Shown: positions 16,751 through 23,937 of the stretch, in pieces
Layout of the letters: every line of letters starts with the position of its first letter
How positions within the stretch are numbered: the stretch's first letter is position 1
DNA from: Candidatus Tectomicrobia bacterium
GTDB taxonomy: Bacteria > UBA8248
Length of the DNA: 64,000 nucleotides
NCBI GenBank assembly: GCA_016192135.1
Contig: JACPUR010000024.1
Coordinates: forward strand, 42,482 to 106,481
Reading direction: 5' to 3'
The notes under the pieces: model-generated
Seen by the model: the letters and a program-made list of their open reading frames with translations, nothing else
What the model was told of the DNA's origin: nothing
Database searches by the model: none
Made by a program: the position numbers and the translations under genes

Positions 16751-17602
16751 ATGAGCGAGAAAGAATCCCTCCCCCGCGAATCCGCGCCGGCGGCCACGCC
16801 CGGCGAGCCGGTGATCGAGGTGCGCAACCTCGAAACCTATTACGAGGAGCGGCACATCCTCAAGGACGTGAGCTTCGACATCCATAGGGGCGAAATCTTC
16901 GTCATCCTGGGAGGCAGCGGAAGCGGGAAGTCGACGCTTCTCCGGCACATCATCGGGCTGCTCAGGCCCTCGGGCGGGTCCATCAGGGTATTCGGCCAGG
17001 AGACGGTGGACATGGGCGAGGAGGAGTGGGAGAGGCTGCGCCGCCGGATGGGGGTGCTCTTCCAGGGCGGCGCCTTGTTCAATTCGATGACTGTGGGCGA
17101 CAATGTGGCGCTTCCCCTCCGGGAGTTCACGGACCTTTCCGAGGCCACCATCGGGATCCAGGTCCGGCTGAAGCTCGGGCTGGTGGACCTGGCTGGGTTC
17201 GAGAACCTGCGGCCGGACCAGCTTTCGGGCGGGATGAAGAAAAGAGCGGGGCTGGCGCGGGCCATCGCCATGGACCCGCAGGTGCTTTTCTTCGATGAGC
17301 CCTCGGCCGGGCTGGACCCCATCGCGGGGGCCGGGCTGGACGAGCTCATCCTCCGGCTCCGCTCCACGTTCGGGATGACGATCGTTGTCGTCACCCACGA
17401 GATGGAGAGCGTCAAGAAGATCGCGGACCGGGTGCTGATGCTCTTCAAGGGCGAGGCGGTGGCGGTCGGCCGGCTGGAGGAGGTCATGCGGATCGACCAT
17501 CCGCGGGTCCAGCAGTTCTTCCAGCGCCAGGCCGACGAGGAGAGGGTGGACCCCAGGCAATACCTGGAGTACCTGACGGCGGGCGGTAGAAGGGAGATTT
17601 GA
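16751..17602 (+). CDS. mlaF: MlaF-family ABC transporter ATPase
   Basis: The 283-aa nucleotide-binding subunit of the MCE transporter. Walker A GGSGSGKST is at 54-62, the Q-loop in GVLFQGGALF (101-110), the signature LSGGMKKR at 158-165 and Walker B with VLFFDEPSAGLDP at 178-190. The LSGGMKKRAGLARA variant is characteristic of MlaF/TTG2-type ATPases. A 30-aa C-terminal extension follows the core. The gene begins 4 bases after mlaE and 12 before mlaD. Acts in the cytoplasm, powering lipid movement through MlaE. Confidence 0.95.
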   Translation: MSEKESLPRESAPAATPGEPVIEVRNLETYYEERHILKDVSFDIHRGEIFVILGGSGSGKSTLLRHIIGLLRPSGGSIRVFGQETVDMGEEEWERLRRRMGVLFQGGALFNSMTVGDNVALPLREFTDLSEATIGIQVRLKLGLVDLAGFENLRPDQLSGGMKKRAGLARAIAMDPQVLFFDEPSAGLDPIAGAGLDELILRLRSTFGMTIVVVTHEMESVKKIADRVLMLFKGEAVAVGRLEEVMRIDHPRVQQFFQRQADEERVDPRQYLEYLTAGGRREI

Positions 17603-17614
17603 GGGAGTTCAGAA

Positions 17615-18928
17615 ATGCCCAGGAACAAGTCGCACGAGGTCAAAGTCGGGATTTTTCTGTCCGCCGGGCTCGCCATCTTCGCCGTCTTCGCCATCGTCCT
17701 GACCGGCATCGCCGTCTCGGGGGGTGAAGACCTCTATCGGGTGAAGTTCCGCAATATCGCCGGCCTCGAGAACGGCAGCGTCGTGGCTCTCGGGGGCCTG
17801 AAGGTGGGGCGGGTCGATAGCGTGGGTGTCGCCAAGGACAATCCCTCGATGATGGAGGCGGTGATCCACGTGAAGAAGGGGACCCCCCTCCGCGCGGACA
17901 GCAGGGCCGAGATCACCTCGGTCGGTCTGACGGGCTCGATGTATCTTTCCCTCACCCTCGGCAGCCCGGACGCCCCCATGCTGAAGCCGGGGGCCGCGCT
18001 CCGCGGGGTCGAGGCGGCCAGCTTCCAGGAGGTGATCAACGAGGCGCGCCAGGCGGCCGAGAAGGTGAACAGCATCCTGGGCGGGCTCGGCGAGACGGCC
18101 CAGGCCATCGCCAAGGACGCGCAAGGGCTCATGAGCGACGTGCGGGGGCAGGCCTCCAAGCTGATCTCCACCACCGACCGGGTGCTCGTCCGGGCCGAGA
18201 GCATCCTGAGCGCCCGCAACGAGCAGAACATCAACCGCTTCCTCAGCGCCGTGTCGCGGGTGGCCGACAGGCTGGAGAAGAACATCGATCCGCTCGTGAC
18301 CGAGTTCAACGAGACCCTTCGCATGGCGCGAGCCTCCCTGCGCGAGGTGAACCGAACGGCCGACGCCTACGAGAAGCTGGCGGGCCAGGGCTCGACGCTG
18401 GTGGCGGAAATCCACAAGCGGATCGAGCCCCTCGACCGGCTCCTCCAGACCGAGGCTGCGGCTACGGCCGAGACCATCCGGAATGAGATACGCCAGATCG
18501 GCGAGCAGATGCGCCAGACGCTCAAGGAGGGCGGGAAGGACTTCGCGAGCGCCGTGGGCGCGGTGGACGGGGTTTCGAGGAAAGTGCAGGAGTTCTTCGA
18601 GACCAACCGCCGGGAGCTCCGGACCATCGTCGTCAACCTGAGCGAAGTGAGCGTACAGGTAAACAAGGTGCTGACCGATCTCGCCGGCGGCAAGAACGGC
18701 GACCGCCTGACCGGGGCGGCCGAAGAGCTCCGGCTGGCTCTTGGCCGCGCCCGTTCTCTGATGACGAACCTCGACGAAACCGTCGCCCGGCATCGCGAGG
18801 ACGTCGAAACCCTCATTACCGATTTGCGCGATATGGCCAGCAACCTGAGCGAGCTGAGCGTCACTTTGCGCGAGCGGCCCTCCCACTTCTTCAAGGGGCC
18901 CGCCTCTCCCCGGGAGTTCCAGGAGTGA
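17615..18928 (+). CDS. mlaD: MlaD/MCE-domain periplasmic lipid-binding protein
   Basis: A 437-aa MCE protein with an N-terminal anchor (about 12-32, preceded by KSHEVKVG) and one MCE domain (about 38-115) bearing VKFRNIAGLENGSVVALGGLKVG-type sequence (read from 17742-17813). A long predominantly helical, coiled-coil region continues to the C-terminus. This is much longer than E. coli MlaD (about 180 aa), so the hexamer probably has a long periplasmic helical tube, as in PqiB/YebT or Mce1 systems. The stop overlaps the next GTG start by 4 bases. Confidence 0.93.
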   Translation: MPRNKSHEVKVGIFLSAGLAIFAVFAIVLTGIAVSGGEDLYRVKFRNIAGLENGSVVALGGLKVGRVDSVGVAKDNPSMMEAVIHVKKGTPLRADSRAEITSVGLTGSMYLSLTLGSPDAPMLKPGAALRGVEAASFQEVINEARQAAEKVNSILGGLGETAQAIAKDAQGLMSDVRGQASKLISTTDRVLVRAESILSARNEQNINRFLSAVSRVADRLEKNIDPLVTEFNETLRMARASLREVNRTADAYEKLAGQGSTLVAEIHKRIEPLDRLLQTEAAATAETIRNEIRQIGEQMRQTLKEGGKDFASAVGAVDGVSRKVQEFFETNRRELRTIVVNLSEVSVQVNKVLTDLAGGKNGDRLTGAAEELRLALGRARSLMTNLDETVARHREDVETLITDLRDMASNLSELSVTLRERPSHFFKGPASPREFQE

Positions 18929-19602
18929 TTGCCAATCCGAACTGCAAGCCAACCGTTTTTTCGTCGCGCCTCGGGCGCCTCATGGGAGCGACGGCCTGCC
19001 TGGCCTTTCTGGCGGCGGGCTGCGGCGTGGGGACCGCCGATATCCCGGACACTCGCTTCTTCGTGATCGATTACCGCGTGCCGCCTTCCAACCCAGGGAC
19101 GGGCCAAATGCTCCCCGTGGTCCTGGGAGTGGAAAGCTTCCGTGCCGATTCCGTCTACCGGACCGACCGAATCGTGTACCGCAAGGTGCCCTACCGGGTG
19201 GATTTCTATCCCTACGAGCGCTGGGGGGCCCGGCCGGACGAATTCGTGACGGACCGGCTCTTGGACCACCTCGCGGCTTCGGGCCGGTTCAAGGATGTGG
19301 TCAGGGCCTCGGCGGGGGCCTCGTACGATTACTTGGTGCGAGGCCGGGTGAAGCGATTCGAGGAAGTGGGATCGTCCAACGGGAAGTTCTCCGCCCTGGC
19401 CCAGCTCGATCTGTCCCTCATCGACCGGCACACGGGGAAGGTGATCTTTCAGCAGCAGTTCACCCAGTCGACCGAGGCCGGCTCGAAGCCGCCCCAGGGC
19501 TTCGTGGAGGCCATGGCGGAGAATCTGAAGACCCTCTTGGCCGGGGCCACCAAGGAGATCATCGAGGCCGCCAGCCGCCATCAAGGGGCCGCGCGGCCTT
19601 GA
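18925..19602 (+). CDS. ABC-type transport auxiliary lipoprotein (PqiC/LetA-Mla partner type)
   Basis: A 225-aa lipoprotein. The leader ends at the lipobox LAAGC with Cys33. The mature region matches the ABC_trans_aux fold (FFVIDYRVP, VLGVESFRADSVYRTDRIVYRK, ending in a helix FVEAMAENLKTLL). Such lipoproteins sit on the periplasmic face of the outer membrane and dock MCE tubes. The GTG at 18925 overlaps the mlaD stop (GTGA), giving tight coupling. It completes the E-F-D-lipoprotein set. Confidence 0.85.
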   Translation: MIANPNCKPTVFSSRLGRLMGATACLAFLAAGCGVGTADIPDTRFFVIDYRVPPSNPGTGQMLPVVLGVESFRADSVYRTDRIVYRKVPYRVDFYPYERWGARPDEFVTDRLLDHLAASGRFKDVVRASAGASYDYLVRGRVKRFEEVGSSNGKFSALAQLDLSLIDRHTGKVIFQQQFTQSTEAGSKPPQGFVEAMAENLKTLLAGATKEIIEAASRHQGAARP

Positions 19603-19802
19603 CAGGCCGCCCGGGGCGCCGTAAGAAAAAGGCACAAGGGGCCGATGCCGACTCGAACCATTTCCTGTTTGCTTGCCGCCCGCGACGCCGGGGAGGAAGG
19701 CCGCGCCAGACCGAAGCAAGCGACCGTCCGGTTCAACGGCGGTCGCCGGCGGGCCGGGTGAAGGCTACTCTTTTATCCGGAATGTGACTTCTTGAGGCGA
19801 GG

Positions 19803-20360
19803 ATGAGTCCCACGAGGTTGAAAGCTCCCAGCGTCAAGCTTCCCGCGGAATACGAGGCCGAGTCCCAGCAGAAGCCGCGGGGGATGGACCGACGGCGCTT
19901 CCTGAACTACACCGGCTGGCTCGGGATATTGGGCAGCTTGGCGGTCGGGCTGCTGGGCTTCCTGCGGTTCCTCTTTCCGCGGGTGCTCTTCGAGCCGCCC
20001 GCCCAGTTCAAGGCGGGCCTTCCCTCCGAATACGCCGTGGGGGCCGTGGACACGCGCTTCCTGAACTCGCAGCGGGTGTGGATCGTGCGCGAGGAGCAGG
20101 GCTTCTACGCGCTCTCCGCCGTCTGCACCCATCTGGGGTGCACCCCCGCCTGGCTGGCCACCGAGAACAAGTTCAAGTGCCCCTGCCACGGGAGCGGCTT
20201 CCGGCGCAGCGGGGTGAACTTCGAGGGCCCGGCGCCCCGGCCGCTCGAGAGGGTGAAGATCTCGCTGGGGGAGGACGGCCAGCTCTTGATCGACAAGGGC
20301 AAGATTTTCCGCCAGGAGAAGGGGGAGTGGACGAGCCCGGACGCATTCCTCATCGCCTAA
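19803..20360 (+). CDS. Rieske 2Fe-2S subunit of a bc/b6f-type complex
   Basis: A 185-aa protein with a Tat-like MDRRRFLNYTG at 28-38 and transmembrane helix at about 39-58. The Rieske ligands are Cys108, His110, Cys113 (CTHLGC) and Cys126, Cys128, His129 (CPCHGSGF). It transfers electrons from quinol to a cytochrome c. Cytochrome b genes follow in the same direction at a 58-base gap. The N-terminal 25 residues ahead of the Tat motif are unusually long. A GAGGCGAGG ribosome site precedes ATG 19803. Confidence 0.93.
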   Translation: MSPTRLKAPSVKLPAEYEAESQQKPRGMDRRRFLNYTGWLGILGSLAVGLLGFLRFLFPRVLFEPPAQFKAGLPSEYAVGAVDTRFLNSQRVWIVREEQGFYALSAVCTHLGCTPAWLATENKFKCPCHGSGFRRSGVNFEGPAPRPLERVKISLGEDGQLLIDKGKIFRQEKGEWTSPDAFLIA

Positions 20361-20418
20361 TACCGCTTCGGACTGACGACTTAACGCGGGGGCCCTCCCC
20401 GGACGACGGAGGACAGGG

Positions 20419-21207
20419 ATGCCGAGCCTGAAGGAGCGCTTCAACCTGGAGCAGATGAAGCGCAATATCTTGGACTCGCAAGTGTGGCGCTCCATGTTCC
20501 GCCACGGGTACGAGGACACCCCGCGCAACCGGGTCCTCATGGTGGTGGATAACCTCTGGCTCCACCTCCACCCGACGAAGATCCGCCGCCACGCCATCCG
20601 CATCCGCTTCACCTGGTGCATGGGCGGCATCACCTTCCTGCTGTTCCTCTACCTGGTGGTGACGGGCGTCGTCCTCATGTTCTATTACCGGCCGGTGGGG
20701 GAGTACGCCTACGCCGACATGAAGTACCTCGAGTTCGACGCCCCCTTCGGCATGTTCATGCGGAACATGCACCGGTGGGCGGCCCACGCCATGGTCATCA
20801 CGGTCTGGCTGCACATGCTCCGGGTGTTCATGACGGGCTCCTACAAGCCCCCCCGGGAGTTCAACTGGGTGGTCGGCGTGATGCTGCTGACGCTGACCCT
20901 CCTGCTGAGCTTCACGGGCTACCTTCTGCCGTGGGACCAGCTCTCCATCTGGGCCGTCACCGTGGGGACCAACATGGCGCGCGCTACGCCCCTGCTCGGG
21001 CATGAGGGCCCCTTCGCCGATGTCGTCGGCGTGACCCCCCGCTTCGACGCGCGCTCCGCCCTGCTGGGCGGCACCATCGTCGGTCCGCCGACGCTGCTGC
21101 GGTTCTACGTGCTGCACTGCATCGTGATCCCTTTGATCGCCTCCATCCTGATGATGGTGCATTTCTGGCGCATCCGGAAGGACGGCGGGATCTCCGGCCC
21201 GCTATAG
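20419..21207 (+). CDS. Cytochrome b6-like N-terminal subunit
   Basis: A 262-aa cytochrome b N-terminal protein, the two-haem four-helix part of quinol:cytochrome c oxidoreductase. The [21 protein letters not shown] segment holds haem-binding histidines, as do [10 protein letters not shown] and [28 protein letters not shown] and [10 protein letters not shown] resemble chloroplast-type cytochrome b6. It ends after the fourth helix, so cytochrome b is split into b6 and subunit IV. An AGGACAGGG site precedes the ATG. Confidence 0.93.
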   Translation: MPSLKERFNLEQMKRNILDSQVWRSMFRHGYEDTPRNRVLMVVDNLWLHLHPTKIRRHAIRIRFTWCMGGITFLLFLYLVVTGVVLMFYYRPVGEYAYADMKYLEFDAPFGMFMRNMHRWAAHAMVITVWLHMLRVFMTGSYKPPREFNWVVGVMLLTLTLLLSFTGYLLPWDQLSIWAVTVGTNMARATPLLGHEGPFADVVGVTPRFDARSALLGGTIVGPPTLLRFYVLHCIVIPLIASILMMVHFWRIRKDGGISGPL

Positions 21208-21235
21208 GTCCGAAGCCGCTCGGGAGGCTGAAGAA

Positions 21236-22015
21236 GTGGCGAGAGAAGACAAGATCGTCGGGACCTCCGAGGACCTTCCCCGCACGAGCTGGGAGCGGGT
21301 GAACGACAAGGTCCATGTCTGGCCCTACCTGACGCGCCTGGAGTTCATGTGCGCGATCATCGTGACCATCCTCCTCACGGCGTGGTCCATCCTGGTGGAC
21401 GCCCCGCTGGAGGAGCCCGCCAACCCCTCGGTGACGCCGAACCCCTCGAAGGCGCCCTGGTACTTCCTGGGCCTCCAGGAGATGCTGGTCTACTTCGACC
21501 CCTGGGTCGCGGGCGTGGTGCTGCCGACGCTCATCATTGTGGGCCTGATGGCCATCCCCTTCATCGACGTGAATCCCAAGGGAAACGGCTACTACACCTT
21601 CGGGGAGCGGCGCTTCGCCATCCTGACCTACCTGTTCGGCTTCCTGGTCCTGTGGGTCTGGCTGGTCGTCCAGGGCACCTTCCTGCGGGGCCCGGGCTGG
21701 AACTTCTTCATGCCCTGGGAGGAGTGGGACCCGCACAAGGTGGTGGCCCTGACCAACGTGGACCTGCCCTACCTCCTGGGCTTCCGCAGCTATTGGGGGC
21801 AGGCGGCCGTGGGGGCGGCGCTGATCGCGGCCTGGTACATGACCATCCCGGCCTGGTACGTCTGGCGACGCCGCTCGCTCCGGAACTTGGGCTTCGTCCG
21901 CTACGCCATCAAGAGCTTCCTCTTCGTGACGATGATGGGCCTCGTGGCCAAGATGGCGCTGCGGATCGGCCTCAACGTGAAGTACATCCTTGTCACGCCC
22001 TGGTTCAACATCTAG
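21236..22015 (+). CDS. Cytochrome b C-terminal subunit (subunit IV-like)
   Basis: A 259-aa membrane protein with NPSKAPWYFLGLQEML, the counterpart of the PEWY quinol-oxidation loop in subunit IV. It has about five or six helices rather than the usual three, with an added C-terminal membrane segment (about 195-245). Start is GTG at 21236, after GGAGGCTGAAGAA. It is 28 bases after the b6-like gene. No cytochrome c1 or f gene is adjacent; see the finding on the octahaem protein at 28358. Confidence 0.9.
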   Translation: MAREDKIVGTSEDLPRTSWERVNDKVHVWPYLTRLEFMCAIIVTILLTAWSILVDAPLEEPANPSVTPNPSKAPWYFLGLQEMLVYFDPWVAGVVLPTLIIVGLMAIPFIDVNPKGNGYYTFGERRFAILTYLFGFLVLWVWLVVQGTFLRGPGWNFFMPWEEWDPHKVVALTNVDLPYLLGFRSYWGQAAVGAALIAAWYMTIPAWYVWRRRSLRNLGFVRYAIKSFLFVTMMGLVAKMALRIGLNVKYILVTPWFNI

Positions 22016-22033
22016 GGGCTCCGAGGGGACGGC

Positions 22034-22144
22034 ATGACGCAGGAAGGGCGGCAGCGGAAGCACCTGTGGTGGGACGCATGCGGCCTGCGCCTCGCGGCGG
22101 TCATGCTGGCGGGCGGCATGGCCGCCTACCTTTGGTGGGCCTGA
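22034..22144 (+). CDS. 36-aa single-helix membrane protein, possible small complex subunit
   Basis: A short frame: positively charged N-terminus (MTQEGRQRKHLW) then a hydrophobic run LRLAAVMLAGGMAAYLWW and a stop. It starts 18 bases after the subunit-IV stop and lies before the terminator, with GAGGGGAC upstream. The layout resembles the tiny PetG/PetL/PetN helices of cytochrome b6f, but there is no sequence match strong enough to say so. Confidence 0.55.
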   Translation: MTQEGRQRKHLWWDACGLRLAAVMLAGGMAAYLWWA

Positions 22145-22187
22145 GAGGCCTATCCGCCGGCCGGCCGCGAAGCCGATCAAACCAAAG

Positions 22188-22219
22188 CCGCCTCCCTCGC
22201 GGGAGGCGGTTTTTTTTTC
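22188..22219 (+). terminator. Strong rho-independent terminator of the Rieske/cytochrome b operon
   Basis: Perfect 9-bp inverted repeat (CCGCCTCCC at 22188-22196, GGGAGGCGG at 22201-22209, loop TCGC) followed by ten T residues (22210-22219). It ends the plus-strand complex operon; the A-run on the other side means it could also terminate the minus-strand pair. Confidence 0.9.
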
Positions 22220-22249
22220 AAAAAAATTTCCGCGAACGGGAGGGGCGGC

Positions 22250-22759
22250 TTACGCGGCGGGCCAGAGGATGCCGTTTTCCTTGAGGATTTCGCGCAGCCG
22301 CGAGACGTTGATGAGTTCCATGGGGGCTCCCTCGGCGTACTTCTGGACCTCCTCGGTGAAGTAGCCCGTGGTGATGAGGATGCCCTTGAGCGCCCGCTCG
22401 GCCCGGACCGTGTCCGAGAGGCCGATGACCCGGATGGAGGAGACGAAATCCCCCTCCGGGACCAGGATTCCGTGCACGATGTACTCGCCCCCGATGACGG
22501 GGGCGGGGTTGTTCGCCAGGATGTCGATCTCCTCGTCGTTCACCCAGCGGACCTCGACGATCCGCAGGCCCAGGCTCTCGACGAGCTCCCGGAGCATGCT
22601 CTCGAAGGCGCGCCCCGGCATCCGGCGCAGGACCTGGATCTCCTCGTCGCCCCGCGCCCGCTCGGCGTCGGCCTCGAGAGCGACGTTGGAGGTGGTGCGC
22701 CGGACGAAGATGATGAGGACGAAGCCCAGGATGAGGGCGAAAGCGATCAGCTCGAGCAT
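22250..22759 (-). CDS. Membrane-anchored Mrr-like restriction-endonuclease-fold protein
   Basis: A 169-aa protein. Residues 3-19 (ELIAFALILGFVLIIFV) form one transmembrane helix. The rest resembles the Mrr_cat domain: FESMLRELVESLGLRI, then DILANNP, and the C-terminal ALKGILITTGYFTEEVQKYAEGAPMELIN typical of Mrr (GILVTTSGFT...A.G.PIELI). The usual catalytic D...(Q/E)xK is not evident: the QxK strand is replaced by YIVHGILVPEG. It is probably non-nucleolytic or alters a different substrate. It shares the strand with the 55-aa gene 80 bases upstream. Confidence 0.7.
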   Translation of the reverse strand: MLELIAFALILGFVLIIFVRRTTSNVALEADAERARGDEEIQVLRRMPGRAFESMLRELVESLGLRIVEVRWVNDEEIDILANNPAPVIGGEYIVHGILVPEGDFVSSIRVIGLSDTVRAERALKGILITTGYFTEEVQKYAEGAPMELINVSRLREILKENGILWPAA

Positions 22760-22839
22760 GATGCTCCCCGGGTGGAGAGGGAGGTGGGCGGCGCCCGTCG
22801 GCCCCGGCGCCCTGGACAGGCGGCCCGGCCGGCGCCCGC

Positions 22840-23007
22840 TCAGCGGATCATGTCGTCGTAGACGGCGTCCTTCTTGCCCTGCTTGATCAAGCGGTCGTGA
22901 CGGATGCCCTGGGAAATGGCCCACCAGACGCAGAATCCCACGAGGGGGATCATGATGGCGATGGGGATGTTGTCGGACTTGGTCAGAATCTCGAGAAAAT
23001 GCTCCAT
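22840..23007 (-). CDS. 55-aa single-pass membrane protein
   Basis: MEHFLEILTKSDNIP leads into a helix (IAIMIPLVGFCVWWAISQ, about 16-33) and a basic, acidic cytoplasmic tail RHDRLIKQGKKDAVYDDMIR. The start at 23007 is preceded by GAGGAGCG. Small proteins of this type occur beside respiratory genes in delta-proteobacterial-like genomes; function unknown. Transcribed divergently from the ferredoxin and in line with the Mrr-like gene. Confidence 0.7.
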   Translation of the reverse strand: MEHFLEILTKSDNIPIAIMIPLVGFCVWWAISQGIRHDRLIKQGKKDAVYDDMIR

Positions 23008-23107
23008 GCGCTCCTCATTCAAAGAAAGGGTTCCCGGGGCCGTGCAGGACCGGGAGCCATTCTGGGCCAAAACGGCGGCCCGGGCAACCCGTCCGGATAT
23101 GCCCGTC

Positions 23108-23136
23108 TTGACAAAAAAGAGTCAACCCAATATGAA
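23108..23136 (+). promoter_or_regulatory. Sigma70-type promoter of the ferredoxin gene
   Basis: TTGACA (23108-23113), 17-base spacer, TATGAA (23131-23136). About 70 bases of leader precede the ferredoxin start at 23209. One of the best promoter matches in the window. Confidence 0.65.
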
Positions 23137-23208
23137 ATAGAGGAACGGAAAACCGAGGGGCGGCCGCCGCCGGGGCCGCCCGTCACGCGGGATGCTGCGA
23201 GGCCTTTC

Positions 23209-23688
23209 ATGCCCCATTTCATCTTCGATGCCTGTATCGGCTGCGGCGTCTGCGAGCCCGTGTGCCCGACGGACGCCATCTCCGGCGTTCTCCGCGACAT
23301 CTACAAGATCGAACCCGGCCTGTGCATCGATTGCGGGGTGTGCGGCAAGTATTGCCCGGCTTTCGCCATCCAGGACAACGAAGGCAGCGTCATCCAGAAC
23401 ATCAAGCACAAGGAGATGCCGAAGGCCCACGTCCTGGAGGAGAACTGCACCGGCTGCATCTGGTGCGTGGACGTGTGCCCCTTCGACTGCATCCGCATGG
23501 CCCCTTCGGCCGTCGAGCGCGACCATTCCATGGTGGCGGTGGTGGACCAGAGCACCTGCGTGGGCTGCCGGCTGTGCGAGGAGATCTGCAACAAGGGGGC
23601 CATCGTCGTCCCCCGGCACGAGGACGAGGCCGAGTACATGACGCCGGCCATGCACGCGTTCGTCCAGGCCCCCCTGCGGGCCTACTGA
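23209..23688 (+). CDS. Polyferredoxin with four [4Fe-4S] cluster motifs
   Basis: A 159-aa ferredoxin. Four CxxCxxCxxxC sets are visible: CIGCGVCEPVC, CIDCGVCGKYC, CTGCIWCVDVC and CVGCRLCEEIC. Each set can bind one [4Fe-4S] cluster, so up to four are possible. The last lacks the trailing Pro (CNKG). No signal or membrane segment, so it is cytoplasmic and probably an electron carrier. I chose the ATG at 23209 because MPHFIFDACIGCG is the typical beginning; the longer open frame upstream is not. Alone in its transcription unit. Confidence 0.9.
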   Translation: MPHFIFDACIGCGVCEPVCPTDAISGVLRDIYKIEPGLCIDCGVCGKYCPAFAIQDNEGSVIQNIKHKEMPKAHVLEENCTGCIWCVDVCPFDCIRMAPSAVERDHSMVAVVDQSTCVGCRLCEEICNKGAIVVPRHEDEAEYMTPAMHAFVQAPLRAY

Positions 23689-23718
23689 GACGGCCCCCGC
23701 CCCGGCGCACGCCTGACC

Positions 23719-23745
23719 CCTCCCCGGCCCGGGGAGGATTTTCTC
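23719..23745 (+). terminator. Rho-independent terminator after the ferredoxin gene
   Basis: CCTCCCCG (23719-23726) and CGGGGAGG (23730-23737) form an 8-bp stem with a 3-base loop, followed by ATTTTCT. Confidence 0.7.
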
Positions 23746-23773
23746 TACAAATCAAAGGCTTGCGCCAAGTTCC

Positions 23774-23802
23774 TTGACGGCCTTTCCCCCCTCGGATAGC
23801 GT
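23774..23802 (+). promoter_or_regulatory. Possible sigma70 promoter of the rel gene
   Basis: TTGACG (23774-23779), 17-base spacer, TAGCGT (23797-23802), about 135 bases before the rel start. The -10 is imperfect. Confidence 0.35.
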
Positions 23803-23937
23803 TTGGGGATCAGGGGACTTTTCCCCTCTGGCCTATCCGGGGGAAGGGCGCCGTTCCGGCAGGATTCCGGCCCGCGATGCCCATCCCGCCGGCGGCGCTC
23901 CCGAAGCCGCTCCAGGCCAGCCATTGAGGGCTTTCGG

